Assembly: GCA_001600175.1 (NCBI GenBank)
Contig: BCJC01000007.1
Span: forward strand, 62,001 to 126,000
Length of the DNA: 64,000 nt
DNA from: Erythrobasidium yunnanense
Lineage: Eukaryota > Basidiomycota > Cystobasidiomycetes > Erythrobasidiales > Erythrobasidiaceae
Direction: 5' to 3'
Shown here: piece after piece, positions 47,214 through 59,609 of the stretch
How the letters are laid out: every line of letters begins with the position of its first letter
How positions within the stretch are numbered: position 1 is the stretch's first letter
Position numbers and translations under genes: made by a program
Notes under the pieces: generated by a model
Told to the model about the DNA's origin: nothing
Databases searched by the model: none
The model's input: the letters and a program-made list of their open reading frames with translations, nothing else

Positions 47214-50200
47214 ATGCCGCACAGCAGGAGCAGCAGCAGTGATTCCGAACCCAATCTCAGCTTTACGTCGATGGCAGCAGCATCGAGCAGCAGTCCGCTA
47301 GCTGCGACGCCAGACAGCACACCTAGCAACAGCAACACGCATCAGCGACGCTCGGCATCCGCGAAGTCGCTCCAGTCACCAGAATTCGAGCTCGAAAGGG
47401 GATTCTCGTCATCCTCGACAGGCGCCGCTGAAGCGCAAACATCAATAAACAATACCAGCAATCACAAGAGCAGCAGCAACAACAGTCCTAAGAACAGTCA
47501 CAGCGACACTTCGAGCAGAATGACGATGACTGAGGCAGAGGCATCAGCCCTAGAAAGAGCGCTCGCAGCGGGGATCTCCAGGGATGAATTTGAAAAGGCA
47601 AGAGCTGGCATACTCGACATGCTCAATGGCAGTCAAGAGAACAAGCAGAAGAGCAGAAGGAAAGGTCGTAGTGCCGCATCGGCAGCCGCGTCCACATCGA
47701 GCCTAAAAGCAGTAAATGAAGGTTCATCCAGTTCAGCGCCAGGTCGCGACTACGACGAATCTCTTTCGTCATCTGCACCTACGAGTCGACAAGTTAGCAT
47801 GAAAGGCACCACTTCAGCTTCGCGAAGGAGCAGTGGAAACACGACTGCCCGCCTTTCCCTGTCGACCAGCAACAGCACCTCTTCTCTGGCTCTATCACAA
47901 GCGCCTAGCGTCTTCACACCTTCAGACTCTGGACCTTCGACAGCAAATACGTTCCGCACCTCTGTCTCGTCGTCACAAGCTGCAGAAGATGACTTCGCCG
48001 GTTCGCCGCCTACTTCAGATGAAGAGGAGATAGCTGCAATGGTGACCAGGAAGGGCGACAAACGACGCGTCCAACAACAGCAGCCGCATGCACATGCGAA
48101 CGAATCGACCGAAAGCAACAAGTCTTCCGATCCAGACACGTCTTTCAACGCGGCGACGGCCGCTGCCGCTGCTTTGGGCATGCTGGCTTCCTCACCAGCC
48201 AAGCCTACGAGACGCACCGAGATTACTCTACCATCAGCCTCAACTTCGTCCGCCTCCTACGCTCTACAAGAGCAGCAAGGGGGTTCTTCGGCAATCAACG
48301 GGAGTAGCTTTACTCAACATCGCGTGTCATCGAATGCGAACGCCGCGAATCTAGTCTCTTCATCGTCACCTGGCAGTGGTGGACAAAATAGCGCCATCCT
48401 GAATGCAGCGCATTCGCCTCGATCCGGTTCGAGATCTCCGAATCGACAAGGAGCCAGGGCAAGCTCGTCTAATGCGACAGCAACAGAGCTAGGCTATGCA
48501 TCTGCTACCTTGAGAGGCAAATCGACGACGCCCGTGCGGACCAGATTGGAAGATATCGCTCTGAAGTCGTCAGCCCAGATCAGGAGAACCAGAGAAAGGC
48601 TAGGTCTGGATGAGACAGAGGAAATGATGGACATGGACACGGATGCGAGGCATCAAGCGCAGATCATGCGAAGCTCAATGGGTCCCATCGACAGCGACGA
48701 ACGAATGCTGGGATCGGACGACGAAGGCGAACAGCAACATCAAAGAACTCAGTCGCCCCTGAACAGTAGAAGTACGGGCTCTGGATTGGCGCCCGCCTTC
48801 GCATTCTCCAGTGCAAGCAGGTCACCTGGCGGCACCTCATATTCGCAGCAATATCAGCAAGAGTATGGCAGTGCAGACGCTAAAGCTCCTCCAGCTAGCC
48901 CTACTAGGAGTGCCAGAGGTGGTCATAGACGAATGGCCAGCTACGACATGAGCGGCGGATCACTCAAAGGGCGTGCTGTCGGCATGCTAGACAGGTTTAT
49001 GGAGGAGAGCTCCAGTCCCAAAGCAGCACAAGCAGCACGCTTTGGAGGACCCGTGGAAGATTACGAACCTCGTCTAGATAATGCCTCACGCACTTTCGAT
49101 GAAGAGATGGGCTTCGGAAATGACGATAGAAGCGACCGGCTTGGCAAGCGTAGAGCCATTGAAGACGATACCTTTCAGCCCGGCGATCTGGTCCAAGAGG
49201 ATGACGAGGATGCTGATTATCAGCCGCATCCCGTGCAGTCTACGCCTAAAGGACGAATGCATCCGAACAAGGCAGCATTGCTCAGAGTGACTTTCCTCCG
49301 CTTACAAAATATGTATATCTGCTAATCTAACTTGTTACACAGTCTGCTGGAAACGATTTACCGAGTCCTCTGCTTGCTCAGATCCGTTCGCTGGAAGACG
49401 CCGCTCACTCCCCAGCGCATCACGGAGAAGCACATCACATGCACTTCCTACTCTCTCCGAGGTATCGCTTGAGCGAGCCTTCATCAGACTCGGTTGCGGG
49501 AAGCGCTAGAAAGCGTAAAGCATCTTACGATCTAGCGTCACCTCGGCAAGTCGTAAGATCGTACGAAACCTCTCCTCCACCTCTATCACCACTGCGTCGA
49601 GAGTCAATGTCACCGCCTCTTCAGTTCTCAGCCAAGTCATCCTCCTCGTACCGCCAAGATGCCTATGCTGCTTCGTCCCCACGCTTCTCTGTCCGACAGA
49701 CACCTACACATCCTTCATCCAGAGGCTCAAACGCCTTATTCGAGGGGCCTGGTTCCAGCCGAGCTTCTTCTAGAAGCAGCAGAGCTCCACCAGATTCTCA
49801 GGAGAGGCCACTGAATCTATTCCCCTACAACCAGGGTCTCAGAGAGAGCGAGTTGGACTCACTCAATCTGCGACCACCGGCTCCTCTGCTTGACTACCCG
49901 AGCAGGCCGTCCAGCGCAGCCTCGGATAGTCTTTCGCAGTCGCAACAGCAGTCATCTCACTTCGAGAGTTATCATCATGAGCCTATAGCTCCTATCCCGA
50001 CATCAGCCTCGAAAAAGAGAGAAACGCGCAAGAAGCGACAGAATACTGCTCGCTCAGCCCAGAATGACCAGGGCAGCGAGCAGGAAGATTTTGCACCTTT
50101 GCAGCGATCGCAATCACAGCAAAGCAATATACTCTTTGCCTCGACTGGGTCGTCAAACGCGACACCTCTTCCTGAGGACTTCGTCTTCGCAAATATTCCC

Positions 50201-52316
50201 ATTGGCCAGTATGATGCCAAGACGAAGCCTCCCTTCTCGTATGCTGCCCTCATTGGTCAAGCGATCTTCTCTACGCCCAACAGGCGCATGTCCCTAGCCG
50301 ACATTTACACCTACATCATGACTCTCTACCCATTCTACAAGAAGCAGGATGCTGGTTGGCAGAACTCGATTCGACACAATCTTTCACTCAACGAATGCTT
50401 TGTCAAGACTCAGAGGCTGGCAGACGAGCCTGGAAAGGGTTGTCTCTGGTCGATCTCCCCAGGCACAGAAGAACAGTTCACGGGCGGCAACTTTTACAAG
50501 AAGGGCAAAGTCCCGAAATTATCTAGCAGCGCCAACGGCATCAACAGCGCCAACTCGAGTAAAGCAGGAAGCATCGCAGGCGGTAGCACGTCTGCAAGGA
50601 AGAGCAAGAAGGCAGGAAGCGTAATGTCTGATGCTCAATCTGTGGCTAGCGCAGATGACTCCTTCGACAACATGTCGATGAATTCGTCATCCTACATGGC
50701 CAATATAACTCCGCAGCCTCTGTCAACTTCCGGCTATGGTCCAGCAAGTCAGCATCATATGTCTTCTCGTAGACACGAAGATCAGCAGCAGCTACACCCG
50801 TCCATGCGACCTCCCAGTGCTCAGGCCTACCGCCTGCCGAGACCGCCGCAACCTGCACGTCCACGAGCATCGTCTAATCTGCGACAGCAGTCCCGGAAGT
50901 ATTACGATGAAGAGAATGATGCTTACGTTGACGAAGAAGAGGGGGATAGTGGCTCTCTTGACATGGAACCGCAACTGGAAGAGGTGGTTCAGCAGGCACC
51001 AGAGCAGTTGGGCCATCCTAGGCGAGCAATCACGCTAAGGCATCAGAGAGCGGTAAGCTCAGGACTATCTGGTACATATGTTGATCGTCATACTGATCTG
51101 TCATATTCTCCAGGCTTCTGGTAATCAAGGTTATATCAGTAGTCAACCCTTGCAGCACCAATTATCGTCACCCGAAAAGCCTATGATAGTTCGGATTAAG
51201 AGGGAAGATATCGCTCGAGATGAGGATGGCAGCATGGAACATGAGCAGCATAGTCGGCTAGACGTTCATGACAGCCGCAAGTATCCTGCTTCAGAGCGGT
51301 CCGCGTCCGCCGAACCTTCTCAACCCTCTTACGATGACCGACAGCCACCTTTGGACTCTTATGACCCTATTCCTCCCCGTCGTAGAGCATTGCTCAATTC
51401 CCCTCCCATCATGGCTTCCCCGCCTACTACTGTCTTGGCACGCATTTCTCAGCCTTACCAGCCTTTTAGAAGCGCATTCAGCATTCCTGGTCAGTCAAGT
51501 GAGCGAGAAGCTGCTCTGATGAGCTCGCCTCCTGCAGCGGGCATCATGCCTTCTGAATCAAGGGGCAGTGGTTTGCCGCCTCCTACACCGCGCTCTGCCT
51601 CCAACCAAGGCCTGAACAACAGCGACGAAGACTTCAATTCCAGTCGCTCCATCTTCTTACCTGCTCCTAACATCAAGCCGGGCAAAGTCAGCCTCACGCG
51701 AAAGCCAGTGGGTGACGATGACGAAAGCTTCGAGCCAGAGAAGCCAGTTCTTCCTCCTATCTCTATGATATCTTCACCTGGTTCCGCTCCGCTACAGCTC
51801 GTTACGCAGTCGCCGATCTCCTCGCTGAGGGCATCTGCGGCCACTCGCCGGTCGACCTCGCCCTCGCCGAAAGCAGGAAGCTCACATTCCTCGACTGCTA
51901 GCATCGCTAGCCTCAACAGAAGTCCGACGATGGCCAAATCGAAATCTTCGGTATCTATGGACTTCTTCAAGACACCCGATAGATTCGGCGCATCCGCATC
52001 AGCTGGCGTTCGGACCAGCCCTCAGAAGCTCGCTCAAATTGCAGGTAACAATGCATCTCGAGCTCTTCAATCATTCCAACAGACAGCTCACTCTACACCC
52101 AAGCTTCCGGGCACCAGATCTCTCACGGGTATGGTCACTCCAGGAGGCTATTACGATCCGTACGAATACGGCGCGGTCCTCGACGAGGAGCTGGACCGCA
52201 TGGCAGGCAGCCGCGAAGCTGAGTACTCAGGCCATCGTGATGACAGCCGGCGGGCGCTGCCTTTCCCTTCTCCAATCGATAGAACTCCCAAATGGCAACC
52301 TTGGTCGCCGTGGTAG
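47214..52316 (+). CDS. Large forkhead-box transcription factor
   Basis: Three exons, 47214-49286, 49343-51052 and 51114-52316, with matching phases, give 1661 residues. The ATG at 47214 (MPHSRSSSSDSEP) is the first in the open frame. The forkhead (winged-helix) domain lies at about residues 985-1085: KPPFSYAALIGQAIFSTPNR, MSLADIYTYIMTLYPFYKK, GWQNSIRHNLSLNECFVKTQ and GKGCLWSISPGTE. The NSIRHNLSLN recognition helix is intact. The rest is low-complexity, very Ser-rich with Gln, Pro and Ala runs; many SP/TP sites suggest CDK or MAPK phosphorylation. Fungal relatives such as Fkh1/2, Sep1 and Ustilago Fox1 control mitotic or developmental genes; I cannot say which of them this matches. The domain sits centrally, unlike compact animal FOX proteins. 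Confidence 0.9.
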
Positions 52317-52671
52317 AGACAGTATCTCAATAGTGTAATAGTGTGATAAGTACCGCTGTCAAATTTAGTCTGTGCGAGAACCTCACCTTGGAAGTGTCGT
52401 GTAAACTAGATTTGTCGGGATTTCTCCCCAAGCGGGCATGTTATGATAGTTCGAAAGCCAACGATAGGGCGTATGTTCTTCTATGTACCTCTTCAGAGTA
52501 ACTGTGAAATGGACCATAACAGGAAACTCCAAGCGTAGCGCGGTCACGTTTTTTAGTCTCCTCGATCCAACTTAGCAGCCTTTCCTTTGGCCTCTCGGTT
52601 CAGCCTCTGCATACGCTCAAGATGCCAATCTGTGATAGCTAACAAACCCTGGTGTACGAAAGTCCACGATC
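52317..52671. other. Intergenic region between forkhead and zinc-cluster genes
   Basis: About 355 bases between two same-strand regulator genes. It should contain the forkhead 3' UTR and the promoter of the next gene. I see no clear TATA box, repeat or RNA gene. Confidence 0.45.
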
Positions 52672-55523
52672 ATGCAAGAAGAAGCCGGCTCGAGCTCGGG
52701 CTCGGCTGCTCGCTATGTGCCAGCAGGAAGCAATGGTTCAGGCTTGGAGCCTCTCAAGAAACGTCGCGTTCGTACTGGCTGTCTGACTTGTCGACAGAGA
52801 AAGGTGCACAGAAAGCCTTTTCTTGATGGCTGCAGGCTGGGAGCTGAAGCGAGAGGCTTCTCCAGGTCAAATGCGACGAGATACACCCAAGATGCGGAGC
52901 ATGCAGACGCTTAGAAGCTACATGTGTCTGGGCTGATGCTGGTTTGTCATAAAGACAAAGCTGTCGCGTAATGTTTCCCCTAATCTCTTTCCCAGCAGCC
53001 GAGACAGAGAATGGATCAAGACAGACGCGGAAGAGAGCAAGAAGAGTATGCGAACAGGTGCGGCACTCCATAGTAATGTTTCTTCGCTAGGCTGACCTTG
53101 TCAATGTCCAGTGTCGAGCGTTGAAAGCTGGCTGTTCCCGAGAGAAACCTTCCTGCGCCCTTTGTCGTGCAAAGGGTGTGACTTGCACATATGCTCAATA
53201 CTCGGACAGCGATCTAGACTCGCCTGGCGACATACGACCGGTCCCGCTTGTCCGCTCCGCTACAGACAGATCGCAGCCTGAGAGTTCCGGTAGTCCAGCG
53301 CCAGTCCCCCGTAGGACCGGCACCAAAATTCCAGAATATACTACACGCGAGCTACTGGATCTGTACTTTAGCCAGTTCCATACGGCTTCCTGGAATGGCT
53401 TCTTGCATCAACAAACGTTCATGGCAACATACGAAGCGAAACGAGTTCCTCGGTACCTTCTACTATCTATATGTGCGGCTGCGAACTATTTGGCAGCTCC
53501 CGGTAGTCCGCGTACTGAGGATTGGCTGCAAGAAACCAAGCAGTACCTGCATAGCGCGCTCGAGCAGCCTACGACCGACATCATCGCGGCTATCATAAAC
53601 ATCCTTTTTGTCGAAAGTGGTTTGAGACGCAGGCCAAACAGTATGTGGATGCTCACGGGACTGGCTGTCAGGTAAGCTTTCCGGATTCCGCGCATTAGAA
53701 AAAGGCTGACGAGTGGGGCAGAACTGCGTACGCGCTGCGTTTGAACTTCGAAGATGGTCCATCGCAGTTGTCACTGTTTGAGAAGGAAACAAGAAGGCGT
53801 CTCATGTGGGCTTGTTTCGGAGTTGATCAAATGATAGCTGGTGGGTTGATCAGAACGTCGGCGCGCAATCTCAAGCTGAGTAATATCCGATCCAGGCGGT
53901 GTGTACGAGTTCTGCCAGACGCCGCTCAATGCAATGCATCTCAAGCTACCAACGGACGCACATAGGTTCAAGACAACCGGGGAAAACGTATCGTCCATCA
54001 TCAGATTGCCGCTCGCGAGCAAAGAGCAAGACAATCAAAAGGGTATCTTGGCGCAGCTAGTGACAGCTATGGCAATCAGGCAAAGGATATGCTCTTACGT
54101 ATTCAATCTGTCTACCGAGGAGAGTCAGCCATGGGACGAAGGTTCCCTCTTCCGAAGCTGCGATCAAGACCTTCAGACGATCACTGCAAGTCTCGGACCG
54201 CAGTGCTCTTTATCGGACGAGAATCTTGCAGAAGCAGAGAAGTCTGGCGAGCTGTGTCGCCTATTCGAGTGTGAGTCATGCCCTGACATCCTTTCAACCA
54301 TGGCATATACTGACTAAAACCCTTGCAAAGTGCACACTTGGCTAAGTCAGTGCGCTTCGGACCTTAATCGAATCGCTATATATGGCTTTGCAGAATCAGC
54401 AAGGCCAGAAATACTCCTCTCAGCACCATTCGACTGGATTAGAAATACGCAAGAACATTGCTTTCAAGCGGCCGTTCGCGTGTCAAATGTAGCTCTGACT
54501 TTCCTGACCAAGAGTCCCGACTTTGCCCCTCTCGATCCTGTCGGTCAGTGATTGCAACACCTCTGGTTGACAATTCAAAGGCTGAATTCAATCTCTGGGA
54601 CAGTGCTCGTCTCCTTTTACGAATCCATACGTATTCAAGTCTGGGCCTTCAAGCATATCGTCCCGAAGGAAGAGCATGACCACAAGCAGAAAGAGGCTCT
54701 TCCGCGAATCAAAGCATGTCTGACAATATTGTTGCGCGCATCGCGAACTTTCGCTACGGCTGCCCGTCTGGTGAGTGATTCGTTTGGTCGCATCAGCTTT
54801 CTTTGTTGATGCGCACAACAGTTCCGAATGGCGTCTTTCCTCCTTAAAGACTCGTCTCTATGGACACTGCTGAGCAATGAGGCCATTCCTGTTTTCTATA
54901 ACCACGTCAGTAACGCTGGTCTTCTGGAGAACCCGCACAGGCCACCAGGCTTTGCAGGGTTCCCCAGCTCGCCAAGCTGTCTGACCGAAGTGCTCGACGA
55001 GGTCGTAGCTGGGCACGATCTCAGGCCTCTGGAGGAGATGTGGCAGTCTGCTGCTCAAGGTGGGCTGCCAGAAGGTGTCGCAAACAAGCCGTCTGCTCCG
55101 CTTCCAGACGTCTATGCGCACGGTATACTTGGGATCGGAGGCAAGTTCAAGAAACAGGGTGTAGCGCCATCGGAGCACGCGGAAAGTGCACTTCCAAGAC
55201 CGGCTGTACAGAAACCAGAACAGCCTCCTTCGGTGTTCTGGAGCGATCTTTTAAAATTGGGAACAGAACCACCTAGTCGGAACACTGCTTTCTCGGTAGA
55301 GGAGACAGGCGCAGGCAATGGGATCGCAGAGCCGGCAACCGACAGCAGCTTGGACTTGTTCACTACATTTCAGCAGTCTTCGTATCATCCCAACGAAGCG
55401 ACGCCTTCCTATCTCTCCGAAGACTTCTGGAGCTCAGGAGCGAGCATGTCGTTTGGCTCTATGCTCTCCGGTCAGAACGCAGACTGGAGCTGGCTTCAGA
55501 CAGATCAGGCATTTAGTACTTAG
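52672..55523 (+). CDS. Transcription factor with two adjacent Zn2Cys6 clusters
   Basis: Exons 52672-52803, 52866-52941, 52999-53057 and 53112 onward keep one frame. Two complete C-x2-C-x6-C-x6-C-x2-C-x6-C clusters result. Cluster 1 (residues 37-64) begins CLTCRQRKVKC and ends CGACRRLEATC. Cluster 2 (residues 87-114) begins CEQCRALKAGC and ends CALCRAKGVTC. Cluster 1 has the classic basic recognition region; a basic linker (RQTRKRARR) joins them. Downstream lies the fungal-specific TF domain (LLDLYFSQFHTASWNGFLHQ, YLLLSICAAANYLAAPGS, TGLAVR joined to TAYALRLNFEDGPSQ, RRRLMWACFGVDQMIAGG). The C-terminus is acidic and Ser/Trp-rich (FWSSGASMSFGSML, DWSWLQTDQAFST), a possible activation region. 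Introns in the 53870-54830 part are only partly resolved. Targets are unknown. Confidence 0.88.
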
Positions 55524-55694
55524 AGGTATCGTTGGTGTTGTTGTTGTCCTATCACAGACAAATGCTGTTGTTCCTTGCTCGCCGTTCGTAATGTGTATGC
55601 AACTGGCTAATCTTGTCAGCGATCCTATTGCGAATAAAGTAACATCCCGTTGTCTGTATTTTCTTTCTATTGCGCTGCTAGTTTATGCATCCCG

Positions 55695-56947
55695 TTAGAA
55701 CAACAGCTTGAACGGGTAAGATGGGTTCTTTACTCTAAAGATGGAGACTAGCACGCTTGCCATGATGGCTAGAATACCTAGCCAAAGATAGACACCTAGT
55801 CTTTGACGTGTCTCGTTATGCGATAGGTTGGGAAGCGTTACCACGAGCGTGTACGTAGCGAATGCGAGGACGCCATCTGCAGCCGACATGGAAGGAGAAA
55901 TTAGACGTCTGTAGACCCTGTGAGACGGGCACAAGACTTACAGACCACGCTGATGATTTGTGTTTCGACGCTGAACTGGTTACTGAACCCGCCTGCGATG
56001 TAGGATGGTTGACCTTCTCTCGTCATTTGCATATAAGGCGGTTTGCGGATCTGATTCCACATGTATCCGGAAATCATGGGTATGATAAAGGCCTGCACAT
56101 TGTGTTCATGCGTTAGCTTGGGCTTTCGACAGACAGTAATGGTCTGCGACTACTCACCAGGCATCCTATAGCCCAGAGCCATCTGCTAAACACGAAGAGC
56201 TTGACGTAGCTCCAGAAGAAGTAGCATCCGGTAACTGCGCCCAGTACGATTGTGACTGCAGAAGCTATCTTGCTGTAGTCCACGGGTTTTGTGTAGGTGA
56301 TGGGCAGGCCAGTCTGCTGAGCCATGAATGACGCGAAGGCTTCGGGCGCTGGGCCACTAGAGATATAGAGACAGATCAGCTAACTAGTCCAAACCACAGA
56401 TAGTTTATATTGCCATACTTTCGCTGGAAGTCATATTGGATTGCCTGTCCTGAAGCCGGCAGATGGAGGTGACCTAGAGGTGCAGTATTCAGGCCGAGCT
56501 GGATATATAAAGGGCGCATGGTCAGCTCGCTGCCATATCGACGCTTTGTAGCTGTAGCTATGCGCGCACCCGTCTGAAGACATCCTGTCCCTTCTCGAAA
56601 TCGAGCACGGCGAAGAAGTGTCTCGCCTGGTCGCTTTTGCTCCTCTTGTTCTTGTTCCACCACTGCTTTGCTATCTCCTTGTGACTTTTGTCAAATGTCT
56701 GGCACGGTAAGCACCCGTACTTCGGGCTCAAAGCCGTCAAGATGATGCTCGTCGAGTAGTTCCTCGCGTTTGGACTTGATGGATGGAGCAGCTCATCGTA
56801 TAGCGCTGTCGTGAGCGGGACGACTCCTCCATTTGAAGCAGCTATGGCATGAAACTTGTCGACTCTGGCATCTTGCGCAGCTGCAGCTGATCCTACGACG
56901 CTGCTCAGAGCCAGTAATGTCAACGCTTTCGTCGTCGTAAGCATCAT
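55695..56947 (-). CDS. OST3: Oligosaccharyltransferase subunit Ost3/Ost6
   Basis: ER-membrane thioredoxin-like subunit that helps N-glycosylation of Cys-containing acceptor sites. A signal peptide (MMLTTTKALTLLALSSVVGS) starts at 56947, then the lumenal thioredoxin fold with the redox motif GCLPC (in LSPKYGCLPCQTFDKSHKEI), HFFAVLDFEKGQDVFRR and LGLNTAPLGHLHLPASG. Four membrane helices follow over several exons: IASAVTIVLGAVTGCYFFWS, a segment ending LWAIGC, the AFIIPMISGYMWNQIR element with the conserved PPY, then GVLAFATYTLVVTLPN and LGVYLWLGILAIMASVLVS. The C-terminus is VKNPSYPFKLLF with TAG at 55695, typical of the family. Divergent from the mutarotase gene. Confidence 0.92.
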
Positions 56948-57090
56948 AACGATGCCTGTTTTGCAAGGATTCGCGTCCAAGACAACCCGGCGTGTCGTCG
57001 GCAGATTTAGAACCGACAAGGGAGGTTTAAAGATGGTCTCTCCTAACACCTCTTTCCTTCCTACCAAATTATTCCCTTTACACATCCATC

Positions 57091-58240
57091 ATGTCTGCAT
57101 CTGAGATAAAGCTAAGCGGACCTAATGGCTCTGAGGCAACAATCACCACATTAGGGGCTACTGTCACCTCGTACAAAGGTACGGTATATATCATTTCAGT
57201 TCGCATACTGACTGACACGCTGCACAGGCTCCGATGGCGTCGAGAGATTCTACCGATCATCGAAAGAAGAGAAAGCTAGCAAAGGTCCCCAAGCCGGTTC
57301 AATCATAGGCGGAATCCCCATCATCTGGCCCGCTTTCGCGTACATTGCTTCCCATCCTCTCTCCTCCATATTCCGCTGATGAATTTTGCGCGACTCACAG
57401 AGACACCCTGATGAAAGAGCCTGGTTTCGAAAATGTACCCTTCCATGGATTCGCAAACCGCGTTCTGTGGAAGCAGGAGAAATCCTCCGAGTCTTCAGAA
57501 GCAGTCTTCAGTGAGCGATTATGTCAAGATGTGCGGATTCTAGCTGAAGCTCGGTGACAGCCCTGGTGCCTGATGACGAGATCAAGAAGATGTTAAAGCA
57601 GGACTTCAAGCTGACATACACCGTCAAGGTAGGTCCAGACTATAGTAGACGGAAAGTCTAAGCTAATTCGCCCTTCCAGCTAACCGCAGGCGACACCCTC
57701 GATTGCACCATGGTAGCCGAGAACCCTTCTTCTTCCTCTACTGATCTCCAGTACCACGTCTGCTTCCACAATTACTACCTGATTCCAGAAGGGTCTTCGC
57801 CAGCAGAAGTCAAGATCGAGAAGTCGCTCAAGGACAAGAAGTTCATCGACAAGGTCGACGACTACAAAGTCAAGACGGACGAGAGAAATACCTTCTTCTA
57901 CGATGGATTTACCGATAGCGTGTACTCAGATGTCCCATCTAGCATCTATGCTACGTTCGGAAACAAGGGCCAAGCTATCCAGGTCGACAGCGAGAATCTA
58001 GGTGAGATAACCACTCTAGAGACTCTAGAGCGTATTTTGGACAGCTCTCTGACGAGCCATCGTCTTCTCCTCTGCTTTATAGACACCCTCACTACTTGGA
58101 ACCCCGCCAAGACGATCGACGAGATTGAGGAGGGTGGATGGAAGAAGTATGTCTGCATCGAGCCTGGCAGCGTCAACAAGCTTGTGGCAGTCAAGCCTGG
58201 TCAGAGCCGGACCCACAGATTCACGATCCAGGCGAAGTGA
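57091..58240 (+). CDS. Glucose-6-phosphate 1-epimerase (hexose-6-phosphate mutarotase)
   Basis: Interconverts alpha and beta anomers of hexose 6-phosphates, like yeast YMR099C; cytosolic. Exon 1 is MSASEIKLSGPNGSEATITT, then after an intron GSDGVERFYRSSKEEKASKG with GIPIIWPAF. A further exon contains ENVPFHGFANRVLWKQEK, the catalytic His region of the aldose-epimerase fold. Next come LTALVPDDEIKKMLKQDFKL and LTAGDTLDCTMVAENPS. The last exons carry YHVCFHNYYLIPEG (second His region), NERNTFFYDGFTD-like sequence, and the C-terminal DTLTTWNPAKTIDEIEEGGW and CIEPGSVNKLVAVKPGQS, matching the family signature (TTWNPW-like, YVCIEPG). At least four short introns. Stop at 58240. Confidence 0.88.
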
Positions 58241-58392
58241 TATGTGTTTAGTGCTTGCTTGGAATCACGCGCAGCGCGTATATAGCAATCTTAGGTCAGA
58301 TATAACTGGGAAAAGGCTATAGCTACAGTGCTTGACAATTTTTCTATTGAAACATACTTCCCACCTACGCCTGATTTCATAGTTTACCTGAA

Positions 58393-59460
58393 TCAACTTG
58401 CTACATCTTCCCTTTTAGCTGGCTGCGGCGAGTCCTCCTTCTCGCTGTCTGCCACTCCACCACTATCGCTTCCTGGTGTATCAGCTGCTTCCTCTGCTGC
58501 TTCATCGCTTGGAGGAAAGTACAGGGGCTGTAGAGGCGCTCAGTACCATGATCGATGCAATGCGGTACGAGACTTACAGTCAGCTCGGCATACATCCTCA
58601 CATCTCGATTCCCGAAGTTGCAGAAGACTATCCTTTCGAACTGTTACCAGCCCGAAATGTCAGACAGATATGGCTCGAAGGTCTCGGGAATAGCCTGACC
58701 TGCTCATGATTTCCTTCTAGGAACGTCCGTGTAGTCCGTAATGCTATCTCAGTAGCTTCTCTGAGTGGAAAACCATAGACTCCCGTAGAGACGCCGCAGA
58801 GCGCTATCGTCTTCAGGCCGTGTTCTTTCGCTAGTCCAAGGGTCGTCCGATAGCATCCTTCTAGTTCTTCGTGGCATAGCTCTGCTTCGTCATCATCGTA
58901 GATAGGTCCGACTGTATGAAGCACGTATCGAGCATGCAAGTCGAAGCCTTGCAGATGCGTTAGAGCTTGAAGGCTGGCCATAGAGGAGCGCCCACCTTCT
59001 GTGATTTTAGTATTGCCAGTCTTGCATCCGCCTAGCTTTCTACACGCTTTCAGAAGATCAGGTCCAGCAGCTCGATGAATGGCCTGCCCAATCCAGCAGT
59101 CAGCGAGGGCCAGACATACGAGCATTCAGTAACGAACACCATCAATGCCTCCTCCCCCGCGAAGAGCAGCGTTGGCAGCGTTTTCTGGGAAGTTGACATG
59201 CATCAGGAACCCGGTGCCAGATCATGCAGTTCTCGGACGAGACTGACGGATGCCATCTACATCCAGACTCGTTATATCACCTTGCCTGAATCAACAGCAT
59301 CAGATGCTGAAGGCGCGGAGTGGGTGCACGCTGCACACCAAAGCGCGACTTTGTCATTTATGGCGGTCGAGGGTTTGAAGAGCGCTTCTTCTCGAGCATG
59401 TAACGTGCCATTACTGTAAGCTGCCGTGATGCTTGGTAATTGTAAAGCTGATGTAGCCAT
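58393..59460 (-). CDS. Macro-domain protein (ADP-ribose / O-acetyl-ADP-ribose hydrolase type)
   Basis: Start MATSALQLPSITAAYSNGTL at 59460 (in-frame alternative at 59484). After an intron the phrase ALWQGDITSLDVD appears, then the phosphate-binding part ENAANAALRGGGGIDG joined by an intron to AIHRAAGPDLLKAC, the hallmark of MacroD-like domains. Next come GCKTGNTKITEG, ARYVLHTVGPIYDDD, and the second loop IALCGVSTGVYGFPLREATE. After another intron FERIVFCNFGNRDVRMY follows, and the tail is acidic (PLYFPPSDEAAEEAADTPGS), ending at TGA 58393. The exon edge just before NAAN is uncertain (no clean GT donor seen). Expected role is removal of ADP-ribose from proteins or hydrolysis of O-acetyl-ADP-ribose made by sirtuins. 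Confidence 0.87.
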
Positions 59461-59609
59461 TCTTCGCAGTCCGACTCTGAACATGCAATGTTATGGCGAG
59501 GGCAGAAGACGCGACATACAGAAAGTATGAAGGATACATTTGCGCTTTGTCCATGATATGGTAGATATACTGGCTACATTGGTTTTGACAGTACGGTCTC
59601 GGATAGGGA

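Noticed and set aside
47750-48217. 155-codon minus-strand open frame
   Set aside because: Antisense shadow of the low-complexity forkhead coding region; leucine/valine-rich only because the sense strand is Ser-rich.
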